Counted from the first letter of the stretch, positions 1-5,310 are shown. The stretch: DNA of 5,834 nucleotides from an uncultured Dialister sp. (GCA_934193095.1 CAKPUX010000083.1:1-5834); one strand, 5' to 3'. Program-made: numbers and translations. Notes: a model not told the origin generated them from the letters alone.

Positions 1-88
1 CGAAGGCGAAAGAGAGCGAAGCCAACCTCCGGCGCTACGCGCCACCTCCTTCCAAAGGAAGAAGGAAGACGCAGGATGAGTAGCCGAT

Positions 89-528
89 CTACCCCCCTTC
101 CATAGGAAAGAGTGTTTTGCAACAGGTATGCCTATGATTACAAATCGCCCAAGGGTTTCTAAGTCCATGCGTATGCGCTCGCGGGAACTTAGAAATCAAA
201 TGACTCCGGAAGAAAAGCAGCTATGGTATCATTTCCTGAGAACCTATCGCCCTAGAGTAACAAGACAGTATGTGCTGGGACCGTATATCGCTGATTTTTA
301 TTGTGCAAAGGCTGGGCTGATCATCGAAATTGATGGAAAGCAGCATTGTACAGAGTCAGGATTTGCGCATGATACTGTAAGAACGCATTTCTTTGAGAAT
401 TATGGATTAAAAGTAGTGCGATTGACCAATTTTCAGATTCATTTTCAGTTCAATGAATGTTGCCAATATCTGGAAACCATTCTCCGTGAACGGATAATGG
501 AGCGTGCTACTATGGATGAGTAATCCAT
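89..528. repeat. Repeat unit interrupted or expanded by the DUF559 gene
   Basis: The first 20 bp or so (89-108) match the head of the 136-bp unit, including the C-run and TTCC..GGAA dyad. The last 15 bp (514-528, starting GGATGAGTA) match the unit tail. Between them about 405 bp, essentially the DUF559 gene, stand where other units have about 100 bp of hairpins. The stop codon and last codons of the gene lie in the repeat tail. The phase of the flanking units is kept, so this looks like replacement of the unit's interior or a longer parental form of the unit. Confidence 0.8.
128..523 (+). CDS. DUF559 endonuclease-like domain protein
   Basis: This 131-residue protein is a near full-length DUF559 protein, a family placed among Vsr-like, PD-(D/E)XK-type nuclease folds. 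Its biological role is mostly unproven. Visible family marks are the N-terminal RELRNQMTPEEKQLW helix (19-33), then Y53-I-A-D-F (Asp56) followed by LIIEIDGKQH (64-73). Asp56, Glu67, Asp69 and His73 are the likely metal or catalytic cluster. After these come D82/R85 and the V-V-R-L-T-N strand (96-101). There is no signal peptide. ATG 128 is preferred because an in-frame stop lies at 77-79; ATG 134 is the only close alternative. The ribosome site is weak: AGGAAAG at 104-110 is too far away. The gene is visibly richer in A+T than the repeats around it, has no clear promoter, and ends inside a repeat tail. The fold call is fairly safe; a role in moving the repeat is inference. Confidence 0.85.
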   Translation: MPMITNRPRVSKSMRMRSRELRNQMTPEEKQLWYHFLRTYRPRVTRQYVLGPYIADFYCAKAGLIIEIDGKQHCTESGFAHDTVRTHFFENYGLKVVRLTNFQIHFQFNECCQYLETILRERIMERATMDE

Positions 529-944
529 CTACCCCCTTCCGATGGAAGGGGGATGCCCGAAGGGCAGGGGGTTGGCCGAAGGCGAAAGAGAGCGAAGCCA
601 ACCTCCGGCGCTGCGCGCCACCTCCTTCCAGAGGAAGGAGGGAGAAGCGGGATGAGTAGCCCATCTACCCCCTTCCCATGGAAGGGGGATGCCCGAAGGG
701 CAGGGGGTTGGCCGAAGGCGAAAGAGAGCAAAGCCAACCTCCGGCGCTACGCGCCACCTCCTTCCAGAGGAAGGAGGGAGAAGCGGGATGAGTAGCGCAT
801 CTACCCCCTTCCCAAGGAAGGGGGATAGGGGGGTGGCCGAAGGCGAAAAGAGCGAAGCCAACCTCCGGCGCTACGCGCCACCTCCTTCCAAAGGAAGGAG
901 GGAAAAATCATTTTCCCCGTTGTAAAAAAGGAGCAGAACCAATC

Positions 945-2006
945 ATGTCATCCGATCGTATGATGGAATACTACTACTCCATGGGACAGGACTGCCTCAC
1001 GAATGGCGCTCTGGACGATGCGGTCACCTATTTCCGCAAAGCCGCCAATATGGGAGCCAGCGAGGCTGCCTATGAAATCTGCGCCATCGGACGCCAGATG
1101 GAAATCGGTGATGGGGTAGAAAAAAATGAAGAAAAAGCAGAAAGCTGCTATAAAATAGGTGTCGAGTACGGCATCGAGAAAGCCAGCCTGTACTTGGGCG
1201 AGCTGTACCTTCGCGGCATCCATGGCGGAAAACCAAATCCGAGGAAAGCCCGCCGCGCCTTAGAAGATGCTTCTGATATGGGAAATAGAGAAGCTGCCGC
1301 TCTGCTTGGCAAAGCCTATGACGAAGGGCTTCTTGGGAAAGTGAATCCCAAGCAGGCCTTCCGATACTACCTCCTCGCCGCCGAGAGAGGGGATACCAGC
1401 TCCATGCTGATGATCGGTCTTTTCTATGCACAGGGGACAAGCGTGGCGAAGGATCTCACGGCTGCTGAGATGTGGATCCGCAAAGGACGCGAGGAAGGAG
1501 ATGCCGATGGCGATCAGACACTCCGCGTCTTCCTCTCCGTCGCTGCTTCCGAATATATCACAGGCGCCGCCGGGAAGGTAGACCCCGCGAAAGCCTGGCA
1601 GATGGCGGAAGAAGCGGAAGCCCTGGGCGACAAGGACGTCTTCTACCGCCTTGGCAAGACCTACAGCGCTGCTTCGAATCAGAAAGATCACCTGCCGAAA
1701 GCCTTCGAGTGCTACAAGCGCGCCGCAGAGAACGGCATTCCGGCGGCCATGGCCGCTCTCGGGCTCTGCTATGAAGCCGGCCTCGGCATAGAGGAAGACA
1801 TCGCGTGCGCCGTCTCCTTCTATAAGAAATCCGCAGAAGCAGGCGACCCCTTCGGCATGGCTCACTACGGCTACGCCCTCGCTAATGGTGAAGGCTGTGA
1901 AAAGAATGAAAAAGCCGCCATGTCCTGGCTCATCAAAGCCGCCATGCGAGGTGATCAGGGAGCCATCCTCACGCTGAAAGAAGACTACGGGTATGAGATG
2001 AAATAA
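945..2006 (+). CDS. Sel1-like repeat (SLR/TPR-type) protein
   Basis: This 353-residue alpha-solenoid protein has no signal peptide or membrane segment, so it is probably cytosolic. A TPR-like pair (about 8-37) is followed by roughly eight Sel1-type repeats of 36-43 residues (about 38-76, 77-113, 114-149, 150-185, 186-228, 229-264, 265-300, 301-336). Each has the A..LG..Y..G, then K-A..(W/Y)...AA..G pattern. The repeat at 186-228 is degenerate. Such proteins are protein-protein scaffolds, and the partner cannot be read from the sequence. ATG 945 is supported by AAGGAG at 928-933 with an 11-nt spacer. The preceding 136-bp repeat stops about 40 bp before the start, and no good promoter is visible in the gap, so transcription may begin within or before the repeats. 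A strong terminator follows 6 bp after the stop, so it is probably monocistronic or the last gene of a unit. Large minus-strand frames over this gene are shadows. Confidence 0.93.
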   Translation: MSSDRMMEYYYSMGQDCLTNGALDDAVTYFRKAANMGASEAAYEICAIGRQMEIGDGVEKNEEKAESCYKIGVEYGIEKASLYLGELYLRGIHGGKPNPRKARRALEDASDMGNREAAALLGKAYDEGLLGKVNPKQAFRYYLLAAERGDTSSMLMIGLFYAQGTSVAKDLTAAEMWIRKGREEGDADGDQTLRVFLSVAASEYITGAAGKVDPAKAWQMAEEAEALGDKDVFYRLGKTYSAASNQKDHLPKAFECYKRAAENGIPAAMAALGLCYEAGLGIEEDIACAVSFYKKSAEAGDPFGMAHYGYALANGEGCEKNEKAAMSWLIKAAMRGDQGAILTLKEDYGYEMK

Positions 2007-2012
2007 AAAATA

Positions 2013-2048
2013 CGTCATGATGCGAAAGCATCATGACGCCTTTTTTTT
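2013..2048 (+). terminator. Rho-independent terminator of the Sel1 gene
   Basis: A perfect 11-bp stem (CGTCATGATGC at 2013-2023 with GCATCATGACG at 2028-2038) is closed by a GAAA tetraloop. It is followed by CC and eight T (2041-2048). It begins 6 bp after the stop codon. Confidence 0.95.
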
Positions 2049-2063
2049 ATTCAGGGTTCAGGT

Positions 2064-2083
2064 GGCGGCTTCGCCGCCTTTTT
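2064..2083 (+). terminator. Second terminator-like hairpin
   Basis: GGCGGC (2064-2069) pairs with GCCGCC (2073-2078) across a TTC loop, followed by five T. It could act as a back-up terminator. The 17-mer GGTGGCGGCTTCGCCGC that contains it recurs at 3301-3317, where the T-run is missing, so it may be a dispersed hairpin repeat and not a dedicated terminator. Confidence 0.5.
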
Positions 2084-2092
2084 AGAAGAGGG

Positions 2093-2473
2093 TATCCCCG
2101 ACACACTGCCTTCCCCTCTAGAGGAAGGTGCCCCGAAGGGGCGGATAGGGCACTGGCGGTATGAAAGAGAGCGAGGGAGATCGTCTCAAGTAGGCGATAT
2201 ACGAGAGCACCCTATCCACCGCTGCGCGGTCCCCCTTCCCCAATGGTGAAGGCTGCGATACGAGGATGCCGCTATCCCCGACACACAGCCTTCCCCTCGA
2301 GGGGAAGGTGCCCCGAAGGGGCGGATAGGGTAATGGCGGCATGAAAGAGAGCGAGGGGGATCGTCTCAAGTAGGCGATATACGAGAGCACCCTATCCACC
2401 GTTGCGCGGTCCCCCTTCCCCTCTAGGGGAAGGCGCCCCGAAGGGGCGGATAGGGTACTAGCGGTATGAAAGA
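2093..2473. repeat. 180-bp tandem palindromic repeat (family B), about 2.3 copies
   Basis: TATCCCCGACACA recurs at 2093 and 2273, exactly 180 bp apart, and almost all of the intervening sequence is shared. A partial third copy restarts at about 2413 directly after the GCGGTCCCCC of copy two. It fades after about 2473, although a diverged CGTCTCAAGT..CGAGAGCA remnant continues to about 2515. Dyads in each copy are CCTTCCCCTC/GAGGGGAAGG (perfect in copy two), GCCCCGAAGGGGC, an outer GGATAGGG...CCCTATCC stem around GAAAGAGAGCGA, and CCGCTGCGCGG. The minus-strand frame at 2118-2399 is the repeat translated, not a gene. Confidence 0.93.
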
Positions 2474-2498
2474 TAGGTGGAAAATGCGTCTCAAGTGC

Positions 2499-2535
2499 GT
2501 CGTTTGCGAGAGCATCCGAGCGCCGACTTTTTTTT
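2499..2535 (+). terminator. Weak terminator-like structure
   Basis: GTCG (2499-2502) can pair with CGAC (2524-2527), and GCG (2506-2508) with CGC (2521-2523), with a TTT bulge. Eight T (2528-2535) follow. The stem is poor and there is no gene directly upstream on this strand, so it may simply be the decayed end of the family B repeat. Confidence 0.25.
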
Positions 2536-2566
2536 AAAAGGGCGATGCCAGGTGGTGGTATTCAAG

Positions 2567-2587
2567 TTCCTAGTCCTGAGTCCCTAG
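2567..2587. repeat. Degenerate heptamer array, three units
   Basis: Three consecutive 7-mers in register are TTCCTAG, TCCTGAG and TCCCTAG. They are variants of the TCCCTAA unit in the larger array at 3645-3714. Confidence 0.6.
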
Positions 2588-2632
2588 TATAGCGATTTGT
2601 TAACTTCTGGACTTAGTGAGAAGTGGTGGAAT

Positions 2633-2685
2633 GACTTGGCTCCCCATCGGGGGAGCTGCCCGAAGGGCTGAGGGGGAAGCAAGTC
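2633..2685. repeat. Palindromic element (family C), copy 1
   Basis: Bases 2635-2669 are identical over 35 bp to 5760-5794. The element contains CTCCCC/GGGGAG, then GCCCGAAGGGC, and is closed by an outer stem GACTTG (2633-2638) with CAAGTC (2680-2685). It lies 3' of the Fur-family gene on that gene's strand but has no T-run, so terminator function is not supported. Nothing coding is seen between it and 2760. The only structure there is a bulged hairpin at 2719-2740 (TGAAG/CTTCA plus CGA/TCG). Confidence 0.85.
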
Positions 2686-2760
2686 GCCACGGCGCTAATT
2701 TTGACTGCATTTGTATGTCGATTGAAGGTTCTCTTCATCGAAATATGCAATACCAGTCCC

Positions 2761-3183
2761 CTAGTTCCCCTTCTTCTGGCAGTCCTTACAGAGCCCGTAG
2801 ATCTCAATGCGCGGATCGGCCGCAGCGAAGCCGTACTCCTGTGAGAGCTTCTCTTTATAGCCCTCTTCGAGATGGATATCGATCGGGAAGATGCGATGGC
2901 AGGAGGTGCAGATCGCATGAGGGACGGGCGTGCCGTGGTCGAATTCGTAGCGCGTGAGACCATCGGACATCGTGGTAGAGCGGGAGAGAAGCCCATGCTC
3001 AGCGAGCGCTTCGCAATTCCGATATACCGTCGAGAGAGAGAGCTGTGTATCCTTGACACGCACTGCCTCGAAGACTTCGCCTGCAGAGAGCGGAAGGCCC
3101 TTGGCGAGTGTTTTCAGGATCAGGACGCGGGCCTTCGTCCGCTTCATCTTCTTATCCATCAGGAGTTGTTCGATATTGCTCAT
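2761..3183 (-). CDS. Fur-family metalloregulator with atypical sensing site
   Basis: The 140-residue length is normal for the Fur/Zur/PerR family, whose members are dimeric metal-responsive repressors binding AT-rich dyads. The winged-helix part is about 10-80, with the recognition segment LSLSTVYRNCEAL (48-60). The dimerization part carries both structural zinc CxxC pairs, C92-x2-C95 and C132-x2-C135. The sensory ligands look unusual. The usual HxHxxC is PVPHAIC, so only His89 remains. The N-terminal His of PerR and Fur (in HPTADD-like motifs) is Pro31 or Leu32 here, which argues against a classical peroxide sensor. Asp82, His83 and E106/E107 could contribute ligands. ATG 3183 has GCGAGG at 3191-3196 (7-nt spacer) and a promoter at 3236-3264. 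An internal ATG at residue 9 is less likely. It stands alone, transcribed away from the porin. The subfamily cannot be decided, so no symbol is given. Confidence 0.92.
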   Translation of the reverse strand: MSNIEQLLMDKKMKRTKARVLILKTLAKGLPLSAGEVFEAVRVKDTQLSLSTVYRNCEALAEHGLLSRSTTMSDGLTRYEFDHGTPVPHAICTSCHRIFPIDIHLEEGYKEKLSQEYGFAAADPRIEIYGLCKDCQKKGN

Positions 3184-3235
3184 AATATATCCTCGCTTGC
3201 TCAGTTCCGTGAATCATATAGTGTGCTATGCATTT

Positions 3236-3264
3236 AGAATAGCGGATTTGAGAAAAAATTGCAA
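3236..3264 (-). promoter_or_regulatory. Promoter of the Fur-family gene
   Basis: On the minus strand TTGCAA (3264-3259) and TATTCT (3241-3236) are separated by exactly 17 bp. This predicts a start near 3229 and a leader of about 45 nt. A small dyad, ATAG-TGTG-CTAT (3218-3229), lies at the predicted start and could be an operator. Confidence 0.7.
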
Positions 3265-3300
3265 GAGGGAGAAAAAATGAGAATTGTAATGAGGAATGAA

Positions 3301-3317
3301 GGTGGCGGCTTCGCCGC
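3301..3317. repeat. Short hairpin repeat, second copy
   Basis: Identical over 17 bp to 2061-2077 (GGTGGCGGCTTCGCCGC). Here the stem is GCGGC/GCCGC and no T-run follows, so it does not look like a terminator. Confidence 0.7.
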
Positions 3318-3328
3318 GAGTATATATG

Positions 3329-3355
3329 GGAATATGCCCCAAAGCGGCATATTCC
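3329..3355. repeat. Perfect 10-bp hairpin
   Basis: GGAATATGCC (3329-3338) pairs with GGCATATTCC (3346-3355) around a 7-nt loop. There is no T-run and no adjacent gene end, so it is probably a dispersed palindromic repeat. Confidence 0.7.
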
Positions 3356-3363
3356 TGCTTTCA

Positions 3364-3425
3364 CGCATACGTCGATTATGGTTCTGCAAGGAAGATTTCT
3401 CGACTTCGCTCGAAATGACGATGCG
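3364..3425 (+). repeat. Imperfect palindromic element (family D), copy 1
   Basis: The core GTTCTGCAAGGAAGATTTCT plus CGACTTCGCTCGAAATGAC matches the reverse complement of 3570-3612 over about 41 bp with few differences. It is enclosed by its own stem, CGCATaCGTC (3364-3373) with GACGATGCG (3417-3425). Similar short elements with a TCTCGACTTCGCTCGA core are, from memory, widely dispersed in some bacterial genomes. The small frame at 3259-3453 that crosses it is not considered a gene. Confidence 0.75.
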
Positions 3426-3471
3426 AGAGAAACACTCATATTTCGTCTTCTGAATAACTGGCATTTAAGTC

Positions 3472-3513
3472 AACTCCTGAATTAAGTCAGGAGTTAGGAG
3501 TGAGGAGTGAAGG
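3472..3513. repeat. Hairpin running into a heptamer array
   Basis: AACTCCTGA (3472-3480) and TCAGGAGTT (3487-3495) form a 9-bp stem. Its right arm is part of a 7-mer series GTCAGGA, GTTAGGA, GTGAGGA, GTGAAGG (3486-3513). This is the complementary-strand flavour of the TCCCTAA-type heptamers at 3645-3714. Confidence 0.7.
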
Positions 3514-3514
3514 T

Positions 3515-3541
3515 ACGGCGCATAAAATTAGGAAGCGCCGT
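3515..3541. other. Inverted repeat
   Basis: ACGGCGC (3515-3521) and GCGCCGT (3535-3541) form a perfect 7-bp stem with a 13-nt AT-rich loop. No function is evident. Confidence 0.5.
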
Positions 3542-3550
3542 GGAGTTTTG

Positions 3551-3629
3551 ATAGCGCTGCGCGCAGTTGTCATCTCGAGCGTAGCCGAGAGATATTTCCT
3601 GCAGAACGGTTAGTATGCAACTGCGCTAT
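3551..3629 (-). repeat. Imperfect palindromic element (family D), copy 2, inverted
   Basis: The core at 3570-3612 is the reverse-complement partner of the core in 3364-3425. The outer stem is a different sequence: GCGCAGTTG (3561-3569) with CAACTGCGC (3618-3626), extended by ATAGCGC/GCGCTAT if a 7-bp insertion is looped out. The inner TCTCG/CGAGA hairpin is kept. Confidence 0.75.
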
Positions 3630-3644
3630 TTCAATCACCGCTTG

Positions 3645-3714
3645 CTCCTAATCCCTAATCCCTAATCCCTAATCCCTAGCCACTGATCCCCAGTCCCTAA
3701 TCCCTAATCCCTGG
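3645..3714. repeat. Heptanucleotide tandem array, 10 units
   Basis: Ten 7-mers are in perfect register. The units at 3652, 3659, 3666, 3694 and 3701 are exactly TCCCTAA. The others are CTCCTAA, TCCCTAG, CCACTGA, TCCCCAG and TCCCTGG. The variant units keep the 7-bp phase, so the array diverged by substitution and not by slippage of single bases. Confidence 0.9.
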
Positions 3715-3786
3715 GCATCAGTCACGGATTCTTTATCTCTTTTCCCACACTTCGTTTCTTAATTTTCAAAGAGGCGCAAAGTATCC

Positions 3787-3801
3787 ATAATGATACATTA
3801 T
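3787..3801. promoter_or_regulatory. Fur-box-like dyad upstream of the porin promoter
   Basis: ATAATG-ATA-CATTAT is a perfect 6-3-6 inverted repeat placed 7 bp before the porin -35 box. It resembles a classical Fur box core (ATAATGATAATCATTAT) with two bases missing from the centre. A Fur-family gene lies at 2761-3183. Regulation by that protein is inferred only. Confidence 0.4.
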
Positions 3802-3808
3802 TTTTTAT

Positions 3809-3837
3809 TTGCGAAGCTCTAATGAAAGTGCTATACT
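3809..3837 (+). promoter_or_regulatory. Porin promoter
   Basis: TTGCGA (3809-3814) and TATACT (3832-3837) are separated by exactly 17 bp and preceded by an A/T-rich stretch. The predicted start is near 3844, leaving a leader of about 140 nt before the porin ATG. Confidence 0.8.
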
Positions 3838-3843
3838 GTATCT

Positions 3844-3983
3844 AGCCAACTGAGAAGTCCTGTCGGTTGGCGGGAGAAAGACAGAAGGAACGCAGAGGAA
3901 ACACGGTCACTCGCGCAGAACTCCTTCTAGAAAGCTCCTCCTTATCAGGACTACCCATATTTCTATATAAGGAGCGAATCTAA
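3844..3983 (+). promoter_or_regulatory. Structured 5' leader of the porin mRNA
   Basis: Stem I is GCCAAC (3845-3850) with GTTGGC (3866-3871). A possible stem II is AGAAGGA (3883-3889) with TCCTTCT (3922-3928). Stem III is CTCCTTAT (3938-3945) with ATAAGGAG (3967-3974), perfect over 8 bp, and it hides the Shine-Dalgarno AAGGAG (3969-3974, 9-nt spacer to ATG 3984). The loop of stem I contains AGTCCTG (3856-3862), complementary to CAGGACT (3946-3952) in the loop of stem III, so a kissing contact is possible. I recognise no known riboswitch class. The presence of a long leader is well supported; the fold is a prediction by eye. Confidence 0.5.
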
Positions 3984-5291
3984 ATGAAAAAGATCCTCGC
4001 ACTGGCTGCTGTAGCAGCACTCACCGCTGGCGTATCCGCTTACGCTGCAAATCCGTTCTCTGATGTTACCCCGGATGACTGGGCATTCCAGGCAGTATCC
4101 GACCTGTCCGCTCAGGGCGTCGTAGAAGGCTATCCGGATGGCTCTTTCAAGGGCGAAAGAAACATGACCCGTTACGAACTGGCTCAGATCATCGCTCGCC
4201 TGATGGCTAAAGAAGACCAGCTGAATGCAGAACAGCAGGCAACCCTTGACAAACTCGCTGGCGAATACGCTGACGAACTCGCAAACCTCGGCGTTCGCGT
4301 AGCAAACCTCGAAAAGAAAGTCGGCAACATCTCCTGGTCCGGCGATGCTCGTATGCAGTACCAGCATGCACTCAATGGTCGTAAAGATCATGCCGATTCT
4401 TGGAATGGCCGTATGAGAATCAACGTAGAAGGCCAGGTCAATGATCAGGTCACTGTCAACGGCCGTTTCGTTAATGAAATGGACTTCAAAGATGACAAGT
4501 CTTCCGACACCACCATGGATCGCGTCAACGTAAAATGGACTCCGAATGATGCGACCTATGTCACCATCGGCCGTCAGGGCGTAGCTCTCGACGTGACCGG
4601 CACCTTCTGGGATGAAGACGGCATGTATGATGGCGTAACCGCTGGTTGGGATAATGGAAAAGTTGGCATCGATGCAGGCTATGGCTATTTTGCAAATACG
4701 CCTTGGGATGAAACCAATCACTTTACAGCTTATGCAAAGAAAGCTGACTCTGAAAACTGGTTCGCAAAACTGACCGGACATATTGGTGAAACCGCTGACG
4801 TTTCTGCATTCTATCAGAACTATGGCAAAACCTTCAACAATTTCGGTACTATTAAAGGCGATGACAAGGCTAAAGTATGGGGCGTAGGCACCTCTATTAA
4901 TCTGGGAAGCAGCTTCGTCTTGGATGGTGACTATGTACAGACTCAGGTGAGCGGCACCTATGATGGCACTAAGATTGATAACCCAGCTCTCTGGACCGCT
5001 GGTCTGACCTACGGCGAAGTCGATACCGACAAAGTTGGCTCTTGGTCTCTCGGCGCTCACTATGTCAAGGCTGACAAAGGCTCTATGGTTCTCGGCAACT
5101 CCGCTCTGGACATGGGCGATCAGCTGAACTTAGCTACTAAGGATACCAATGTGAAGTTCTGGGTCGCTAAAGCAGGCGTAGCTGTACAGAAGAATGTCGA
5201 ACTCGACGCTTACTACAACTTCGCAGCCAAAGCTGATGAAGGCGAAGATCCGGACGATACCTGGGGCATCGAACTCAACTACGCATTCTAA
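3984..5291 (+). CDS. ompM: OmpM-type SLH-domain outer-membrane porin
   Basis: The 435-residue length is usual for OmpM porins of Negativicutes. These form beta-barrels in the outer membrane and bind polyamine-modified peptidoglycan through an SLH domain, acting as both diffusion channel and membrane tether. Seen here are a signal peptide at 1-21 (KK, hydrophobic Ala/Leu core, AYA cleavage site) and an SLH domain at about 23-75. The SLH domain has FSDVTPDDWAF, G49-YPDGSF and the TRYE motif at 62-65. A coiled coil of heptad-like Leu/Ala residues spans about 77-112, and a barrel rich in alternating aromatic strands spans about 113-435, ending in ELNYAF with the terminal Phe needed for barrel assembly. 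ATG 3984 follows AAGGAG by 9 nt. The gene has its own promoter, a long structured leader and a terminator, so it is monocistronic and probably highly expressed. A 365-residue minus-strand frame here is a shadow. Substrate selectivity cannot be read. Confidence 0.95.
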   Translation: MKKILALAAVAALTAGVSAYAANPFSDVTPDDWAFQAVSDLSAQGVVEGYPDGSFKGERNMTRYELAQIIARLMAKEDQLNAEQQATLDKLAGEYADELANLGVRVANLEKKVGNISWSGDARMQYQHALNGRKDHADSWNGRMRINVEGQVNDQVTVNGRFVNEMDFKDDKSSDTTMDRVNVKWTPNDATYVTIGRQGVALDVTGTFWDEDGMYDGVTAGWDNGKVGIDAGYGYFANTPWDETNHFTAYAKKADSENWFAKLTGHIGETADVSAFYQNYGKTFNNFGTIKGDDKAKVWGVGTSINLGSSFVLDGDYVQTQVSGTYDGTKIDNPALWTAGLTYGEVDTDKVGSWSLGAHYVKADKGSMVLGNSALDMGDQLNLATKDTNVKFWVAKAGVAVQKNVELDAYYNFAAKADEGEDPDDTWGIELNYAF

Positions 5292-5310
5292 TCTCACCTC
5301 TGAGACTAAA

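Larger units (their letters stand above)
1..905. repeat. Tandem array of 136-bp palindromic units (family A)
   Basis: Units start at a shared CTACCCCC at 89, 529, 665 and 801. The 529 to 665 and 665 to 801 steps are exactly 136 bp. Bases 1-88 are the last 88 bp of an earlier unit that begins outside the window. The last unit loses similarity near 903, about 40 bp before the next start codon, and has a shortened stretch after its first hairpin. Each unit is a chain of dyads. In the 529 unit these are CCCCCTTCC/GGAAGGGGG at 532-552, a GCCCGAAGGGC hairpin, GGTTGGC pairing with GCCAACC around a GAAAGAGAGCGA core, GGCGC/GCGCC, and CTCCTTCC/GGAAGGAG. Long reading frames on both strands here are low-complexity translations of the repeat and are not genes. 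Confidence 0.95.

Noticed and set aside
1..905. CRISPR array
   Set aside because: Units are 136 bp and joined head to tail with no unique spacers, and no cas genes are present.
407..925. Several overlapping reading frames on both strands rich in Pro, Gly, Arg
   Set aside because: They are translations of the 136-bp palindromic units: the same peptide recurs with the repeat period, and no frame has a sensible start or family signature.
1260..2018. 252-codon minus-strand frame
   Set aside because: It lies antisense to the Sel1-repeat gene, which has a ribosome site, clear family repeats and a terminator; the antisense product matches nothing recognisable.
2118..2399. 93-codon minus-strand frame with an internal duplication
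   Set aside because: The duplication is the 180-bp DNA repeat; the peptide has no independent support.
2613..3280. Overlapping frames on both strands across and beside the Fur-family gene
   Set aside because: They overlap a well-supported winged-helix gene in other frames or continue into its promoter, and have no recognisable domain.
3301..3355. Terminators for a gene ending near 3300
   Set aside because: Neither hairpin is followed by a T-run and no gene ends there.
3259..3453. 64-codon plus-strand frame (and minus-strand frames over 3152-3464)
   Set aside because: It is built from hairpin repeats and a dispersed palindromic element, and the peptide has no family features.
3645..3714. 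Telomere-like repeat
   Set aside because: It is a heptamer with variant units in the chromosome interior, flanked by ordinary bacterial sequence.
3963..5060. 365-codon minus-strand frame
   Set aside because: It is the antisense shadow of the porin, whose codon pattern leaves few antisense stops; no ribosome site or family motif was seen.
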